64,000 nt of DNA from an uncultured Oscillospiraceae bacterium (GCA_947588955.1 CANPYX010000001.1:1-64000), one strand, 5' to 3'. Positions 25,622 through 35,913 are shown, counted from the stretch's first letter. Translations and numbers: made by a program. Notes: generated by a model not told the origin, from the sequence alone.

Positions 25622-28054
25622 CTATCGCCTCACGTTCACTTTGATTTTTGCCTCGCCCAGCCCGTCGGCAGAAACCTTCAAAATGGCCTCTCCGCCTTGG
25701 GTGCCGGAGCGGAGGATCGCCAGAGCGGCACCCTTGTAAAGGGTAATCTCGCTCTTTGTGTAGTTTTCTTCCGTGCAGGGTCTGCCGGTGCCGAAAGCCA
25801 AGAGGGACGCTGCACCGGTAACCGAGGCCGCCGCCTTTACCTCCTCATAGGGGACCAGGTTCCCATTGGCGTCCGCCGCCTCCACTTTGATGAAGCACAG
25901 GCTGTCACCGTCGGCTTTGAGCTCCGGTGTCTCCGGAGTCAGGATCAATCTTGCGGGCGCACCAGCGGAGGTGAGGCTGTCCCGGCTCAGCTCCCTGCCC
26001 TCTTTGTAGCTCACCGCCTCCAAAGTCCCGGATCGGTAGCTCAGCTCAAAGGACGCCGTCAGGTCCCGGACAGGCCGGCGGCCCATGCTCTCGCCGTTTA
26101 AGAAAAGCTCGACCTCTTCCCCGCCGGAGTATACATCCACGGTGACAGGGGTCCCCGGCTGTACAGGCCAGGTCCAGGTGTGGGCGCAGTCGGGCCAGGC
26201 ATAGCGGCCAAGAAGCTCCGTAAGACCGGGATATCCGGGATCACGAACAGCAATGTAGGTTTCCGTGCTCCCCCAGACGATCTTTTTATAGTGTAGCTGG
26301 GGCTTTTCAAAGCCGCAGAGGTCAAAGTCGCCGCACCCGGCGAGCCGCCATGGGTATACGCCGTAGTTTATGGAGCGGGCTGCGGCTGCGGCGTCCGCAG
26401 GCTTTACGTGGAGCACGTTTCCGATGCCGGCCTCACCGATGTAATCCATGCTTGTCCACTCAAAGTCCCCGATGAGGAAGGGATATTTTTCCACATCCGA
26501 CCAGTATTTCAATGCCTCCCGCGGCTTGGACTCGGTAGCGCATATGACGCGGTTTGGGAACAATCTGCCAGTCTCCTCGTAGTGATAGTCCAGATAATTA
26601 TACCCCACGATATCCCAAGGGGCGCAGAAGGGCTCCGTCAGGCGGGGCCAGATCTCCCGGCCGTAGCGGCTGTCCAGGTTGGACAGGTTTCCGCCGTTTC
26701 CGACGTCCTCCATGAGGGAGGCCCAGAATTTCTTATTGTCCGTATCTGTAAGGCCATTCCAGAAGGAGCAGAGGGCTCCGGCCACCGGGCGTGTGGGGTC
26801 CAGCTTTCGGACGATGGAGGCAAGTCTCGCGCTGGTCCTGTAGCCCCCCGCCAGTTCTCCCTGTTCGGGCAGCTCGTTGCCGACAGACCAAATCGCCACG
26901 CAGGGGTGGTTCCGGTCCCGTTTGATCATAGCCTCCAGCTCCGTTTCTCCCTCGGCGGCAAAGAACTGGCTGAAATCGTATGTCCGCTTCTCCATGTTCC
27001 ATGTGTCGAACGCCTCGTCGATGACCAGCATGCCCAGCCGGTCACAAGCCTCCAGCATCTCGGAGGACACAGGGTTGTGGGCAAAGCGCAGAGCGTTGAA
27101 GCCGTTATTCTTGTGGAACTTCACCTTCCGGTACTCGCTGTCATAGAAGGACGCGGCGCCGAGAATACCGTTGTCCGCGTGGACGCATCCGCCGCGGAGC
27201 TTCAGCTTCCGACCGTTGAGGCGCAGGCCGTTTTTGGCGTCCACGGTGATCTCCCGGATGCCGAAGAGCGTGTCCGCCGTATCGGTGACCGTCTCTCCGT
27301 CACGGAGCTCCGCCGTGATTTTGTAGAGGTTCGGGCTGTCCACATCCCACCTTTTCGCGTTCTCCACACACAGAGTTGTGCGGGCCACGGCAGTCTCCCC
27401 CGCCGGGACGAAGACGCAGATCCTGCCTTCCGCCGAGGGGCCGTCGAAGTTCTCCGGGGTCATTTTCAGGTCCACCCAGCGAAGTACATCCTCGCCGGTG
27501 TGGTTCTCCACCTCCGTCTCCACCGTGACGAAGGCGTCGCCCTCCACCGTATGGCTGAGATGGGCGTAAATGGGTTCCACGGCCAGGTGTACCTGTGGCC
27601 CCGTCAGCAGCTGGACGTGGCGGTAAATTCCCCCGCCGGGATACCACCGGGCGTTGGGACCTGCGTCGGTGCCGCAGGTGACGGTGAGTCGGTTCCTGCC
27701 GCCGAAGTCGATATATTTTGTTATGTCAACCGCAAAGGGCGTGTAGGTGTAGTGGTGCCGCCCCACAACATGGCCGTTGAAGACCACCTTGGTGAGGCCC
27801 GCGCAGCCGTCGAAGCGCACCAGGACCCGCTGTCCCCGAAGGTTCTCCGGGAGATCCAGGTACCTGGTGAAGGACATGAGGCTTCCCTTATAGCACCCGC
27901 CGTTTGGTCCGTTGGGGGCGTCGGGTGTCACTTCGGTCCCGATCATGGCATCGTGGGGAAGATTGACGGTTTGTGTCTCGGGGCGGAAGGCGGGAATACC
28001 GGAAGGCTCTCCCGCCTGCAGGGTCCAGTCCCGGCAGATGTCGATTCTTTTCAT
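25622..28054 (-). CDS. Glycoside hydrolase family 2, beta-galactosidase type
   Basis: 810 residues. The N-terminal sandwich (NLPHDAMIG, ARWYPGGGIYRHV), Ig-like domain and TIM barrel (LRGGCVHADNGILGA) are followed by two extra C-terminal beta domains, the last an Ig-like invasin-type fold (VEAADANGNLVPYEEV). The acid/base is Glu394 (SVGNELP) and the probable nucleophile Glu508 (ICATESKP). The architecture resembles the larger BgaA/GalA-type enzymes with C-terminal DUF4982-like domains. It lies 3 nt after the GH1 stop. Confidence 0.88.
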   Translation of the reverse strand: MKRIDICRDWTLQAGEPSGIPAFRPETQTVNLPHDAMIGTEVTPDAPNGPNGGCYKGSLMSFTRYLDLPENLRGQRVLVRFDGCAGLTKVVFNGHVVGRHHYTYTPFAVDITKYIDFGGRNRLTVTCGTDAGPNARWYPGGGIYRHVQLLTGPQVHLAVEPIYAHLSHTVEGDAFVTVETEVENHTGEDVLRWVDLKMTPENFDGPSAEGRICVFVPAGETAVARTTLCVENAKRWDVDSPNLYKITAELRDGETVTDTADTLFGIREITVDAKNGLRLNGRKLKLRGGCVHADNGILGAASFYDSEYRKVKFHKNNGFNALRFAHNPVSSEMLEACDRLGMLVIDEAFDTWNMEKRTYDFSQFFAAEGETELEAMIKRDRNHPCVAIWSVGNELPEQGELAGGYRTSARLASIVRKLDPTRPVAGALCSFWNGLTDTDNKKFWASLMEDVGNGGNLSNLDSRYGREIWPRLTEPFCAPWDIVGYNYLDYHYEETGRLFPNRVICATESKPREALKYWSDVEKYPFLIGDFEWTSMDYIGEAGIGNVLHVKPADAAAAARSINYGVYPWRLAGCGDFDLCGFEKPQLHYKKIVWGSTETYIAVRDPGYPGLTELLGRYAWPDCAHTWTWPVQPGTPVTVDVYSGGEEVELFLNGESMGRRPVRDLTASFELSYRSGTLEAVSYKEGRELSRDSLTSAGAPARLILTPETPELKADGDSLCFIKVEAADANGNLVPYEEVKAAASVTGAASLLAFGTGRPCTEENYTKSEITLYKGAALAILRSGTQGGEAILKVSADGLGEAKIKVNVRR

Positions 28055-28057
28055 AAC

Positions 28058-29350
28058 TCAATTCCCCTTAACATAGCTTCCCAGCACCGCAAAGCTGGGC
28101 TTAGGGGTGCGGATTTGGCCGTTCTTCCGTTCCACGCTGACAAGCCCGAACTGCATGGCGAAGCCTTTCTGCCACTCGAAGTTGTCGAGCAGGCTCCAGT
28201 AGAGGTAACCCTTCACTGGAAGACCGTCATCCACACATTTTTCCACGCCCGCCAGCGCCCTGCGGATGAACTCCACGCGCCTTGTGTCGTCCGAAGCGGC
28301 GATGCCGTTCTCAGTGACCAGCAGCTCGCCGGGGAAGGATTCGTGGACCTTCCTCAAAACGTTTCCGATGCCCTCGGGGTAGAACTCGTAGTCCATCTGG
28401 GTAAGCTCCGCCCCCTCCGGTGCCGGGAGACTGCCGGTAGCATCGTAGAGGGTGCGGGTGTAGTTCTGGACACCCAGGAAGTCGTCGCCTGTTATGTAGG
28501 GCAGATAGTGCAAAAGCTCCTCGTCCCACTCACGGCTGGCGTTCTCCTCCCCGCCGGGGAGGGGCTGGATGTCGTGGAGGGACAGGGTGAGGCCCACTTT
28601 TATGTTCGGGTACAGCTTTTTAATAGCCGCCTTTGCCTCCTGATGTGCCCTCATGATGAGGCGGTCCCCCTCCGGGGTGCGGCTGCCTGTGAAGACCTGG
28701 GGGGAGGCGGTACCGAATGCGGCGATGTTCTCCGCCGCCAGCTTCTCCCGGTTCTCCATCATCTTTTTGAAGTTCAGACCCATCTGGATCTGGCTCTCGC
28801 TGGAACCGCCGGACTTGGCGGCAGACATCATCTGCTGCATGATTTGCTTTGCCACCTGCGCCACCTGAAGACCCATATTCGCCTCGTTGATGGTGCAGAT
28901 GTAGTTTATCTCGCTCCCCAGACGCTCCGTGACAAAGGAGACATACCGGGCAAAGTCCGCCGGGGTGGTCTCCGCCTCCCAGCCGCCCTTGCGTATGAGC
29001 CACACGGGGCTGGAGAAGTGGTGCATGGTGACGACGGGCTCGATGTAGTGCTCCCGGCAGCAGGCGATGACGCGGCGGTAGTGGTCGATCTCCCGCTCAT
29101 CAAATTTGCCCTCCTCCGGCTCGATCCGCGCCCACTCAATGGAGAACCGGTAGGCATTGAGACCGGCCCGGGCCATCAGAGCAATATCCTCCTCAAACCG
29201 GTTGTAGTGGTCGCAGGCATCCAGACTGGGCTCGGCGAAGGAGGAATATTTCATCTGCTCCTGGGCCCAATAGTCGGAATGGACGTTGTTCCCCTCCACC
29301 TGATGAGCGGCGGTGGCAGCACCGATGAGAAAGCCTTTGGGAAAGGACAT
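28058..29350 (-). CDS. GH1 enzyme with a NEA acid/base motif
   Basis: 430 residues. The N-terminal signature FPKGFLIGAATAAHQVEGN and nucleophile Glu347 (LVTENG) are standard. The acid/base motif reads INEANMG (Glu156) instead of the usual NEP. A Met/Gln-rich insertion at about 163-212 (AKQIMQQMMSAAKSG) follows it. Glu is kept, so activity as a beta-glycosidase is likely with altered specificity. Start at 29350 follows GGAGGTATTCTT. First gene of the leftward operon. Confidence 0.87.
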   Translation of the reverse strand: MSFPKGFLIGAATAAHQVEGNNVHSDYWAQEQMKYSSFAEPSLDACDHYNRFEEDIALMARAGLNAYRFSIEWARIEPEEGKFDEREIDHYRRVIACCREHYIEPVVTMHHFSSPVWLIRKGGWEAETTPADFARYVSFVTERLGSEINYICTINEANMGLQVAQVAKQIMQQMMSAAKSGGSSESQIQMGLNFKKMMENREKLAAENIAAFGTASPQVFTGSRTPEGDRLIMRAHQEAKAAIKKLYPNIKVGLTLSLHDIQPLPGGEENASREWDEELLHYLPYITGDDFLGVQNYTRTLYDATGSLPAPEGAELTQMDYEFYPEGIGNVLRKVHESFPGELLVTENGIAASDDTRRVEFIRRALAGVEKCVDDGLPVKGYLYWSLLDNFEWQKGFAMQFGLVSVERKNGQIRTPKPSFAVLGSYVKGN

Positions 29351-29385
29351 AAGAATACCTCCATAATATTTATTTGATTGGCTCA

Positions 29386-29414
29386 ATTATACAGTGGACG
29401 GGCTCCGATGGCAA
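29386..29414 (-). promoter_or_regulatory. Promoter of the GH1-GH2-acetylesterase operon
   Basis: On the minus strand TTGCCA (29409-29414), a 17-nt spacer and a perfect TATAAT (29386-29391). It is divergent from the repeat-controlled promoter of the rightward GH2 operon and looks constitutive by comparison. Confidence 0.65.
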
Positions 29415-29431
29415 TGCGTTTTGTATGACTT

Positions 29432-29494
29432 GTCGGATTCCTGATAGTTTTCGTCGGATTTCTTGTTGTGTTTTCACCGGAAACATGGCAAAAT
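29432..29494 (+). promoter_or_regulatory. Regulon operator A and promoter (GH2-GH43-GH3 operon)
   Basis: GTCGGATT half-sites at 29432-29439 and 29453-29460 (21-bp period). An extended -10, TGG-CAAAAT (hexamer 29489-29494), begins 36 nt after the start of the proximal half-site. The lack of a good -35 fits an activator-dependent promoter. The stretch from the operator to the -10 is very similar to that at 62312-62374. Confidence 0.75.
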
Positions 29495-29523
29495 GAGAGC
29501 ATCAAAACTGTGGGAGGTCAAAC

Positions 29524-31686
29524 ATGAGAAAAATCATCGACTTTACCGACAATTGGCTCTTCACAAAGCCGGGAGAACCGCAAAAAAGTGTAAATCTGCC
29601 GCACACCTGGAACGCTGTGGACGGACAGGACGGCGGCAACGACTACTGGCGGGGAACCGCCTCATACACCAAGCTCTTTCCCCGCCCGGCGCTTGAGCCG
29701 GGGGGACGGGCGGTGCTGGAGTTCCTGGGCGCCGCCATGACGGCGGACGTGACTGTGAACGGGAAACATCTCGCACATCACGAGGGCGGGTATTCCACCT
29801 TCCGTGTGGACATCACGGACGTTCTGCGGGATGAAAACACGCTGACGGTGGCCGTGGACAACTCTGAAAACGACCGTATCTATCCCCAGAAGGCCGATTT
29901 CACCTTTTACGGCGGCCTCTACCGGGGCGTGAACCTGATTTGTGTCCCGGAGGAGCACTTTGAGCTTATCAAGGACGGCACGCTGGGGATCTTCGTGACG
30001 GTCGAGCTGTCCGACGATTTGAAAACCGCCGCTGTGAAGGTGGAGACACAGCACAACGGCAGCGAGGTGGAGATCACGCTGTGCGGTGAGACGAAGTGCG
30101 TCAAATCCGGTGCGGAGTTCAAGCTGGATAATCCGCACCTCTGGGACGGCACGGAGGACCCGTATCTCTATACAGTGACCGCGAGACTGCCCGGCGGGGA
30201 TGAGGTTTCGACCCACTTTGGCGTCCGGAAGATCGGCTTTGACCCAAATCTGGGCTTCCTTCTCAACAACCGCCCCTACCCCCTGCGAGGTGTCTCCCGG
30301 CATCAGGACCGGGAGGGGCTGGGGAACGCGCTGACCGTGAAGGAGCACCGGGAGGACATGGAGCTCATCCGGGAGATTGGCGCGAACACGGTCCGTCTAG
30401 CCCACTACCAGCACGCGCAGGAGTTTTACGATCTCTGCGACGAGTATGGCATGTGCGTCTGGGCGGAGATCCCATACATAACGCATCACATGGAGAAAGG
30501 GCGTCAAAATACTCTTGACCAGATGCGGGAGCTGATTACACAGTGCTATAACCACCCCTCCATCGTCTGCTGGGGCCTCTCCAACGAGATCGCCGTCCAC
30601 GGGATGAGCGAGGATCTAATGGAAAACCACCAACTTTTGAATGCCCTCTGCCACAAGCTGGATCCCACCCGGCCCACCACCATGGCCCACGCTTTCATGC
30701 TGGACCAGGACAGTCCGCTCATCGACGTGGCGGATATCGGGAGCTGGAACCTGTATTTCGGGTGGTATCTGGGGGAATTGGAGCAGAACGACAGCTTCTT
30801 AGACGAGTACCACCGGAAGCACCCGGATCGGGTCATCGGCTTTTCCGAGTACGGCGCGGACGCCAACCCCCGGTTCCAGTCGCCGCGCCCCGAATCCGGA
30901 GACTACACAGAGAGCTACCAGTGCGTCTACCACGAGCACCTTTTGAAGTGCATCGAGGAGCGCCCCTGGCTGTGGGCCACCCACGTCTGGAATATGTTCG
31001 ACTTTGCCGCCGACGGACGGAACGAGGGCGGTAAGGACGGGCAGAACCAGAAGGGCCTTGTGACCTTCGACCGGAAGCTCAAAAAGGACGCCTTCTATCT
31101 CTACAAGGCCGCTTGGAACAAGCGGGAGCCGTTCATACATATCTGCGGCAGGCGCTACGCGGATCGGGCGGAGGACGTGGCAGAGGTGAAGGTCTACTCC
31201 AACCTCTCCCCCGTGACGCTCTATGAGGATGGAAAGGCGCTTGAGACGAAGGACGGCAGAACGGTCTTCACCTTCAAGGTCCCCCTCACCGGCGAGCACA
31301 TGATTGAGGCAAAAGCCGGAGAGTACACGGATCGGATCACCGTCCGAAAAGTTTCGGAGTTTAACATGGATTACTCCTTCTCCCGCAAAGGCCCGGTGGC
31401 AAACTGGTTCGACGAGGCAGACTTCGACTCCTCCTGCTACTCCATCCGGGACACCATGGGCACACTTCAGGGCAATCCGGAGGCCGCCGCCATTGTCAAT
31501 GAGATCATGACGAAGGCCCGGGCAAGCCGGGGCGAGGTGGCCCAGTCCGCCAGCTCCAACCCGGCACTTCAGAAGATGATGGCCGGGATGAGCTTCGAGG
31601 GGATTTTGAAAAAGGCCGGTGAAAACGTGGTTCCCGCGGCAACAGTGCGGGAAATCAACGCGAAGCTTCAGAAAATCAGGAAATAA
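29524..31686 (+). CDS. Glycoside hydrolase family 2, beta-galactosidase/glucuronidase type
   Basis: 720 residues. N-terminal sandwich (VNLPHTWNAVDG, FTFYGGLYRGVNL), Ig-like domain, then TIM barrel (LRGVSRHQDREGLGNAL, from about 245). The acid/base is Glu355 (GLSNEIAVHG) and the nucleophile Glu442 (IGFSEYGAD). It differs from the other three GH2 enzymes here in having VSRHQD instead of GGCVHxDNG and a compact C-terminus with a helical tail after 640. It leads an operon with GH43 and GH3 under operator A. Confidence 0.88.
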   Translation: MRKIIDFTDNWLFTKPGEPQKSVNLPHTWNAVDGQDGGNDYWRGTASYTKLFPRPALEPGGRAVLEFLGAAMTADVTVNGKHLAHHEGGYSTFRVDITDVLRDENTLTVAVDNSENDRIYPQKADFTFYGGLYRGVNLICVPEEHFELIKDGTLGIFVTVELSDDLKTAAVKVETQHNGSEVEITLCGETKCVKSGAEFKLDNPHLWDGTEDPYLYTVTARLPGGDEVSTHFGVRKIGFDPNLGFLLNNRPYPLRGVSRHQDREGLGNALTVKEHREDMELIREIGANTVRLAHYQHAQEFYDLCDEYGMCVWAEIPYITHHMEKGRQNTLDQMRELITQCYNHPSIVCWGLSNEIAVHGMSEDLMENHQLLNALCHKLDPTRPTTMAHAFMLDQDSPLIDVADIGSWNLYFGWYLGELEQNDSFLDEYHRKHPDRVIGFSEYGADANPRFQSPRPESGDYTESYQCVYHEHLLKCIEERPWLWATHVWNMFDFAADGRNEGGKDGQNQKGLVTFDRKLKKDAFYLYKAAWNKREPFIHICGRRYADRAEDVAEVKVYSNLSPVTLYEDGKALETKDGRTVFTFKVPLTGEHMIEAKAGEYTDRITVRKVSEFNMDYSFSRKGPVANWFDEADFDSSCYSIRDTMGTLQGNPEAAAIVNEIMTKARASRGEVAQSASSNPALQKMMAGMSFEGILKKAGENVVPAATVREINAKLQKIRK

Positions 31687-31696
31687 AGGAGTGTAT

Positions 31697-33508
31697 ATGA
31701 TGACATCAAGCTTCTGCAATCCTCTGGATCTGAATTACCGCTATCAGCATGTCACGGAGGGCACCCCCGCCGGGTTTCGAGAGGGAGCGGACCCGACGCT
31801 GGTGCTGTTTAAAGGAAAATACTACCTCTTCGTCTCCATGTCTGCGGGCTTCTGGTGGTCGGAGGATCTGGTAAACTGGAACTTTCACGAGGATCTGGGC
31901 CTGCCCATCTACGACTACGCGCCGGACGTGCGGCAGATTGGGGACTGGCTGTACTTCTGCGCCAGCCGGAGGAGCGTAAACTGTCCCATTCTCCGCACAC
32001 GGGATCCACTGACGGAACCCTTTGATGAGGTTTCGGCGCCCTTCCCCTTCTGGGATCCGGATCTTTTCCGGGACGACGACGGCAGGGTGTACCTCTACTG
32101 GGGCTGTACCAACACTGACCCTATCTACGGTGTGGAGATGGACCCGGAAACCATGACGCCCGTGGGCGAGAAGAGGGCGCTGATTTTCGAGCATGCGGAG
32201 GATCTGGGCTGGGAGCGTTTCGGGGAAGACGGCGTGACAGCGGACCCCAATGAGAGTGCTCTGTACCGGCATATGAAGAGGTTTTATGACCCGGACACCG
32301 ACAGGCTGAACCTCCCACCGGAGATAGCGAAGGCGGCGGGATACAGCGCGGAAAGTCTGGAAAAAATGTTCCGCTCCGTGGGTAAACCCTACATCGAGGG
32401 AGCGTTCATGACGAAAATCGCGGGGCGTTACTACCTCCAGTACGCGGCACCGGGTACCGAGTACAACACCTACTGCGACGGGGTGTACGTCGCTGACAGT
32501 CCGCTCGGCCCCTTCCGCCGGCAGGAGAGTAACCCCTTCTCCTCCGTCCCAGGCGGCTTTATAACCGGGGCGGGGCACGGCAGTACGATCTTCGACAAAT
32601 ACGGCAACATGTGGCATGCCGCCACCATGCGGATAAGCCGGAACCATTCCTTTGAGCGTCGTGTGGGGCTCTTCCCCGCGGGGGTTGATGGGGACGGGGT
32701 GTTGTTCTGCAACCAGAGCTTCGCCGACTATCCCTTGCACATCCCGGAAGGGAAATTCGACCCCATGGCGCAGGAGCCTCAGTGGATGCTTCTCTCCTAC
32801 CGGAAGCCCGTGACTGCATCCTCCGGGGATCGCCCCGAGAGGGCCGTCAATGAGGACATCCGGGACTGGTGGAGCGCAGGAAGCGCTAATCCCGGTGAGT
32901 GGGTGTGCGTGGATCTGGAGAAGATCAGCGACATCCGCGCGGTGCAGGTAAATCTGGCGGACGAGGGTGTTGTCGTGGAGTTTCCGCCGGAATCATACGG
33001 GGACGACCGGGGCACCAGGCACATCGACACGCGGTCGCAGATTTCCCATTACAAGATTGAGATAAGCAGTGACGGCGAGGCGTGGACTTTGCTGGAGGCC
33101 GTCTCCCGGGAGTGCTCCAACGGGTATTTTGAGTACCCGGAGGGCGTCGCGGCACGGTATGTGCGCCTCACCGGCGGGGAGCTTCCCTACGGGCAGCCCC
33201 TGCGGGTTTCCGGGCTGCGGATCTTCGGCCTCGGGCACGGGAAAAAGCCGGGAGAAGCCCAGGCCAAAGCGGAGCGTGTAGGACCTATGGACGGTCTCGT
33301 CTCCTGGGCGCATATAGACGGAGCCCAAGGGTGCAACGTGCGGTATGGCGTCGCGCCGGATAAGCTCTACCTGAGCAGGCTTATCTATGGCGGCGGCCCG
33401 GCCCGGCTCACTTTGCTTACCAGGGGGCAGAAATATTATGTCCGGGTGGACAGCTTCAACGAGGACGGAATCACACCCGGCGAAATCTTAGAGCTGGAGG
33501 CTGAATAA
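31697..33508 (+). CDS. GH43-type glycosidase with discoidin-like and FN3 domains
   Basis: 603 residues. The propeller triad is Asp32 (GADPTLVLFKG), Asp120 (FPFWDPDLF) and Glu234 (KPYIEGAFM). A discoidin-like domain (about 350-505) and an FN3-like domain (about 515-603) follow, the same order as its paralogue at 5986. Start at 31697 follows AAAGGAGTGTAT; ATG at 31700 is an alternative. The stop overlaps the next start (TAATG), so it is coupled to the GH3 gene. Likely xylosidase or arabinofuranosidase. Confidence 0.87.
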   Translation: MMTSSFCNPLDLNYRYQHVTEGTPAGFREGADPTLVLFKGKYYLFVSMSAGFWWSEDLVNWNFHEDLGLPIYDYAPDVRQIGDWLYFCASRRSVNCPILRTRDPLTEPFDEVSAPFPFWDPDLFRDDDGRVYLYWGCTNTDPIYGVEMDPETMTPVGEKRALIFEHAEDLGWERFGEDGVTADPNESALYRHMKRFYDPDTDRLNLPPEIAKAAGYSAESLEKMFRSVGKPYIEGAFMTKIAGRYYLQYAAPGTEYNTYCDGVYVADSPLGPFRRQESNPFSSVPGGFITGAGHGSTIFDKYGNMWHAATMRISRNHSFERRVGLFPAGVDGDGVLFCNQSFADYPLHIPEGKFDPMAQEPQWMLLSYRKPVTASSGDRPERAVNEDIRDWWSAGSANPGEWVCVDLEKISDIRAVQVNLADEGVVVEFPPESYGDDRGTRHIDTRSQISHYKIEISSDGEAWTLLEAVSRECSNGYFEYPEGVAARYVRLTGGELPYGQPLRVSGLRIFGLGHGKKPGEAQAKAERVGPMDGLVSWAHIDGAQGCNVRYGVAPDKLYLSRLIYGGGPARLTLLTRGQKYYVRVDSFNEDGITPGEILELEAE

Positions 33509-35913
33509 TGGCAAAGGAATATATGGACCTCTCCCTCTCCCCCGAGAAGCGGGCGGAGCTTTTGATGGCCGAGATGACTACGGCGGAGAAGCTGGCTCAG
33601 CTCACCGGCGTCATGGCCATCCGAGGCCGTGAGGGGCGCATGGGGGATTTCCTCAAAAACGGTATCGGACAGATAAGCACCCTGGACTTCCGCAACCGGG
33701 AGACATACGCTCAGGCCGCGGCATGGCAAAGGCAACTTCAGGAGATCGTGATAAACGCCAGCCGCCTGCATATCCCGGCGGTGTTCCACATGGAGGGGCT
33801 TTGCGGTCCGCTGATGCAGGGCGGGGTCTCCTTCCCCTCCGGCATCGGGCGCGGCGCGTCCTTCCACCCGGAGACCGAAGAGGAGATCGGCGCTATCGTC
33901 AGCCGCCAGGAGCTTGCCTGCGGCGTCACGCAGATCCTGGCCCCCGTGCTTGACGTGGCAAGAGATCCCCGCATGGGCCGGTACTGTGAGCCCTACGGCG
34001 AGGACCCCACATTGATTTCCCGCATGGGCGCGGCGTACACCAAAGGCATACAGGAAAACCAGGTGGACGGCCGACGCGCCGACGCCACGGCCAAACACTT
34101 CTGTGCTTTCCACTACTCCCAAGGCGGCATCCACGGTGCCAATGTGGAGGCGGGGGATTCCATGATGCGGGAGGTGTTCGCCAAGCCCTTTGAGGCCGCC
34201 ATCCGGGAATCTCACCTGCGTGGCATCATGCCCTGCTACTGCTCCATCGACGGTCTTCCGATGCACGCGTCCAAAAAACACCTCACAAAGATGCTCCGTG
34301 AGGACATGGGATTTGACGGCGTGGCCGTCTCCGACTACAGCGGAGTATCCAATACCCATTCTGTTCAGAATGTGGGAGAAACCATGGCCGATGCAGGGCT
34401 CAGGTGCCTTGCTGCCGGAACAGACGTGGAGCTTCCTATGCCGGAGGCCTACAGCGCCGAACTTTTGAAAAAGTTCGATTCCGGTGAGGCGGATATGGCA
34501 ATCCTTGACCGGGCTGTTCTCCGGGTGCTGACGGCCAAATTCCGCATGGGACTCTTCGAGCACCCCTTTGCCATGGAGGACGGAGAGCTTGCCGAACTAT
34601 ACAACAAAACAGAGGCGGACAGGGCAGTGACGCTCCGGGCCGCCAGAGAATCTATCGTGCTTCTCAAAAACAACGGAGTTTTGCCTCTTAAGAAAGGCGT
34701 CAAAAAAATTGCTGTCATCGGTCCCCATGCGGTGAACGCCCGTTCCTTCTTTGGCGGTTACACCGATATGAGCATGGTGGAGGCCGTATACGCCGCCGCA
34801 AATTCCATGGCAGGCACGGGAGGCGGCGGTTCCACAAAGGACGTGAAGATGCTCCGTGTTCCCGGCACCAATGTGCAGTTGGACGAGACAGAGGAGTTTG
34901 AAAAGATCCTTAAATGGCTGAACCCTGACTGCAAAAATCTCTTTGAAGAATTAACTGAGAAGCTCCCGGAAGCCGATATTCGACATGCAAATGGCTATTA
35001 CATCTTCGGCGCGGACGAAAGCCGGTTTGACGAGGCTCTGGATGTCTGCCGCGACACCGATCTCATCATCCTGACCCTTGGCGGTAAGAACGGCTCCGGC
35101 TCTATTGCCACCATGGGCGAGGGCGTAGACGGGACAGACATCAACCTGCCCGCAGCCCAGGATGCTTTCATCGAAAAGGCCCGCACGCTCGGGAAACCCA
35201 TGATCGGCGTCCATCTGGACGGGCGGCCCATATCCAGCGACATCGCCGACCGGGATCTGGACGCTATCCTTGAGTGCTGGTCCCCCGCCGAGTGCGGTGC
35301 AGAGGCCATAGTTGACGTGCTGACAGGCAAGGTCAACCCCTCCGGGAAGCTGCCTGTGTCCGTGGCCTACGGTGCAGGTCAGCTGCCGGTGTGGTACAAC
35401 CATATGAACGGCTCCGAGTGGCATCAGGGGCCCAGCATCGGGTTTGCCGACTATGTGGATATGCCTCACACGCCCCGGTATCCATTCGGATTCGGGCTGA
35501 GCTATACCGATTTTGCGTACTCCGATCTCGCCCTCAGCGCCCCGGAGGTCTCCCCGGATGGGGAGGTTGAGATCTCCCTGACCGTTAAAAACACCGGAGC
35601 TGTGTCCGGCACAGAGGTGGTCCAGCTCTACGTCCGGGACCGGTACGCCTCCATGGTAAGACCGGCCCAAGAGCTGGCTGGCTTCACCCGTGTGGAGCTG
35701 GAACCCGGCAAGGACAAGCGCGTCACCTTCTCTCTCTCCCCCAGACAGCTGGCTTTTCTGGACGAGGACGGCAGATGGCTTGTGGAAAAGGGAGACATCG
35801 ACGTGAGGGTGGGAAGCTCCAGCCAGGATATACGGCTTGCCGGAGAATTCCGTGTAAGTTCAAGCAAACACATTGAAAGCGCCGCCCGGCCCTTCTGGGC
35901 GGAGGTCAAATAA
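33508..35913 (+). CDS. GH3 beta-glucosidase/beta-xylosidase type
   Basis: 801 residues, no signal peptide. The (beta/alpha)8 domain holds the nucleophile Asp276 (VAVSDYSGV) and the substrate-binding KHF (ATAKHFCAF). The alpha/beta sandwich (ESIVLLKNNGVLPLKK) and a C-terminal FN3-like domain (GTEVVQLYVRD) complete the usual three-domain form. It starts at the TAATG overlap with GH43. GH3 enzymes trim terminal beta-glucose, beta-xylose or related sugars; pairing with GH43 favours xylo- or arabino-oligosaccharides. Confidence 0.9.
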   Translation: MAKEYMDLSLSPEKRAELLMAEMTTAEKLAQLTGVMAIRGREGRMGDFLKNGIGQISTLDFRNRETYAQAAAWQRQLQEIVINASRLHIPAVFHMEGLCGPLMQGGVSFPSGIGRGASFHPETEEEIGAIVSRQELACGVTQILAPVLDVARDPRMGRYCEPYGEDPTLISRMGAAYTKGIQENQVDGRRADATAKHFCAFHYSQGGIHGANVEAGDSMMREVFAKPFEAAIRESHLRGIMPCYCSIDGLPMHASKKHLTKMLREDMGFDGVAVSDYSGVSNTHSVQNVGETMADAGLRCLAAGTDVELPMPEAYSAELLKKFDSGEADMAILDRAVLRVLTAKFRMGLFEHPFAMEDGELAELYNKTEADRAVTLRAARESIVLLKNNGVLPLKKGVKKIAVIGPHAVNARSFFGGYTDMSMVEAVYAAANSMAGTGGGGSTKDVKMLRVPGTNVQLDETEEFEKILKWLNPDCKNLFEELTEKLPEADIRHANGYYIFGADESRFDEALDVCRDTDLIILTLGGKNGSGSIATMGEGVDGTDINLPAAQDAFIEKARTLGKPMIGVHLDGRPISSDIADRDLDAILECWSPAECGAEAIVDVLTGKVNPSGKLPVSVAYGAGQLPVWYNHMNGSEWHQGPSIGFADYVDMPHTPRYPFGFGLSYTDFAYSDLALSAPEVSPDGEVEISLTVKNTGAVSGTEVVQLYVRDRYASMVRPAQELAGFTRVELEPGKDKRVTFSLSPRQLAFLDEDGRWLVEKGDIDVRVGSSSQDIRLAGEFRVSSSKHIESAARPFWAEVK

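Noticed and set aside
26408-29377. Very long plus-strand frame (989 codons)
   Set aside because: It runs antisense across the GH2 and GH1 genes and crosses their junction. No domain motifs are seen, whereas the minus strand has intact catalytic motifs and good ribosome binding sites.
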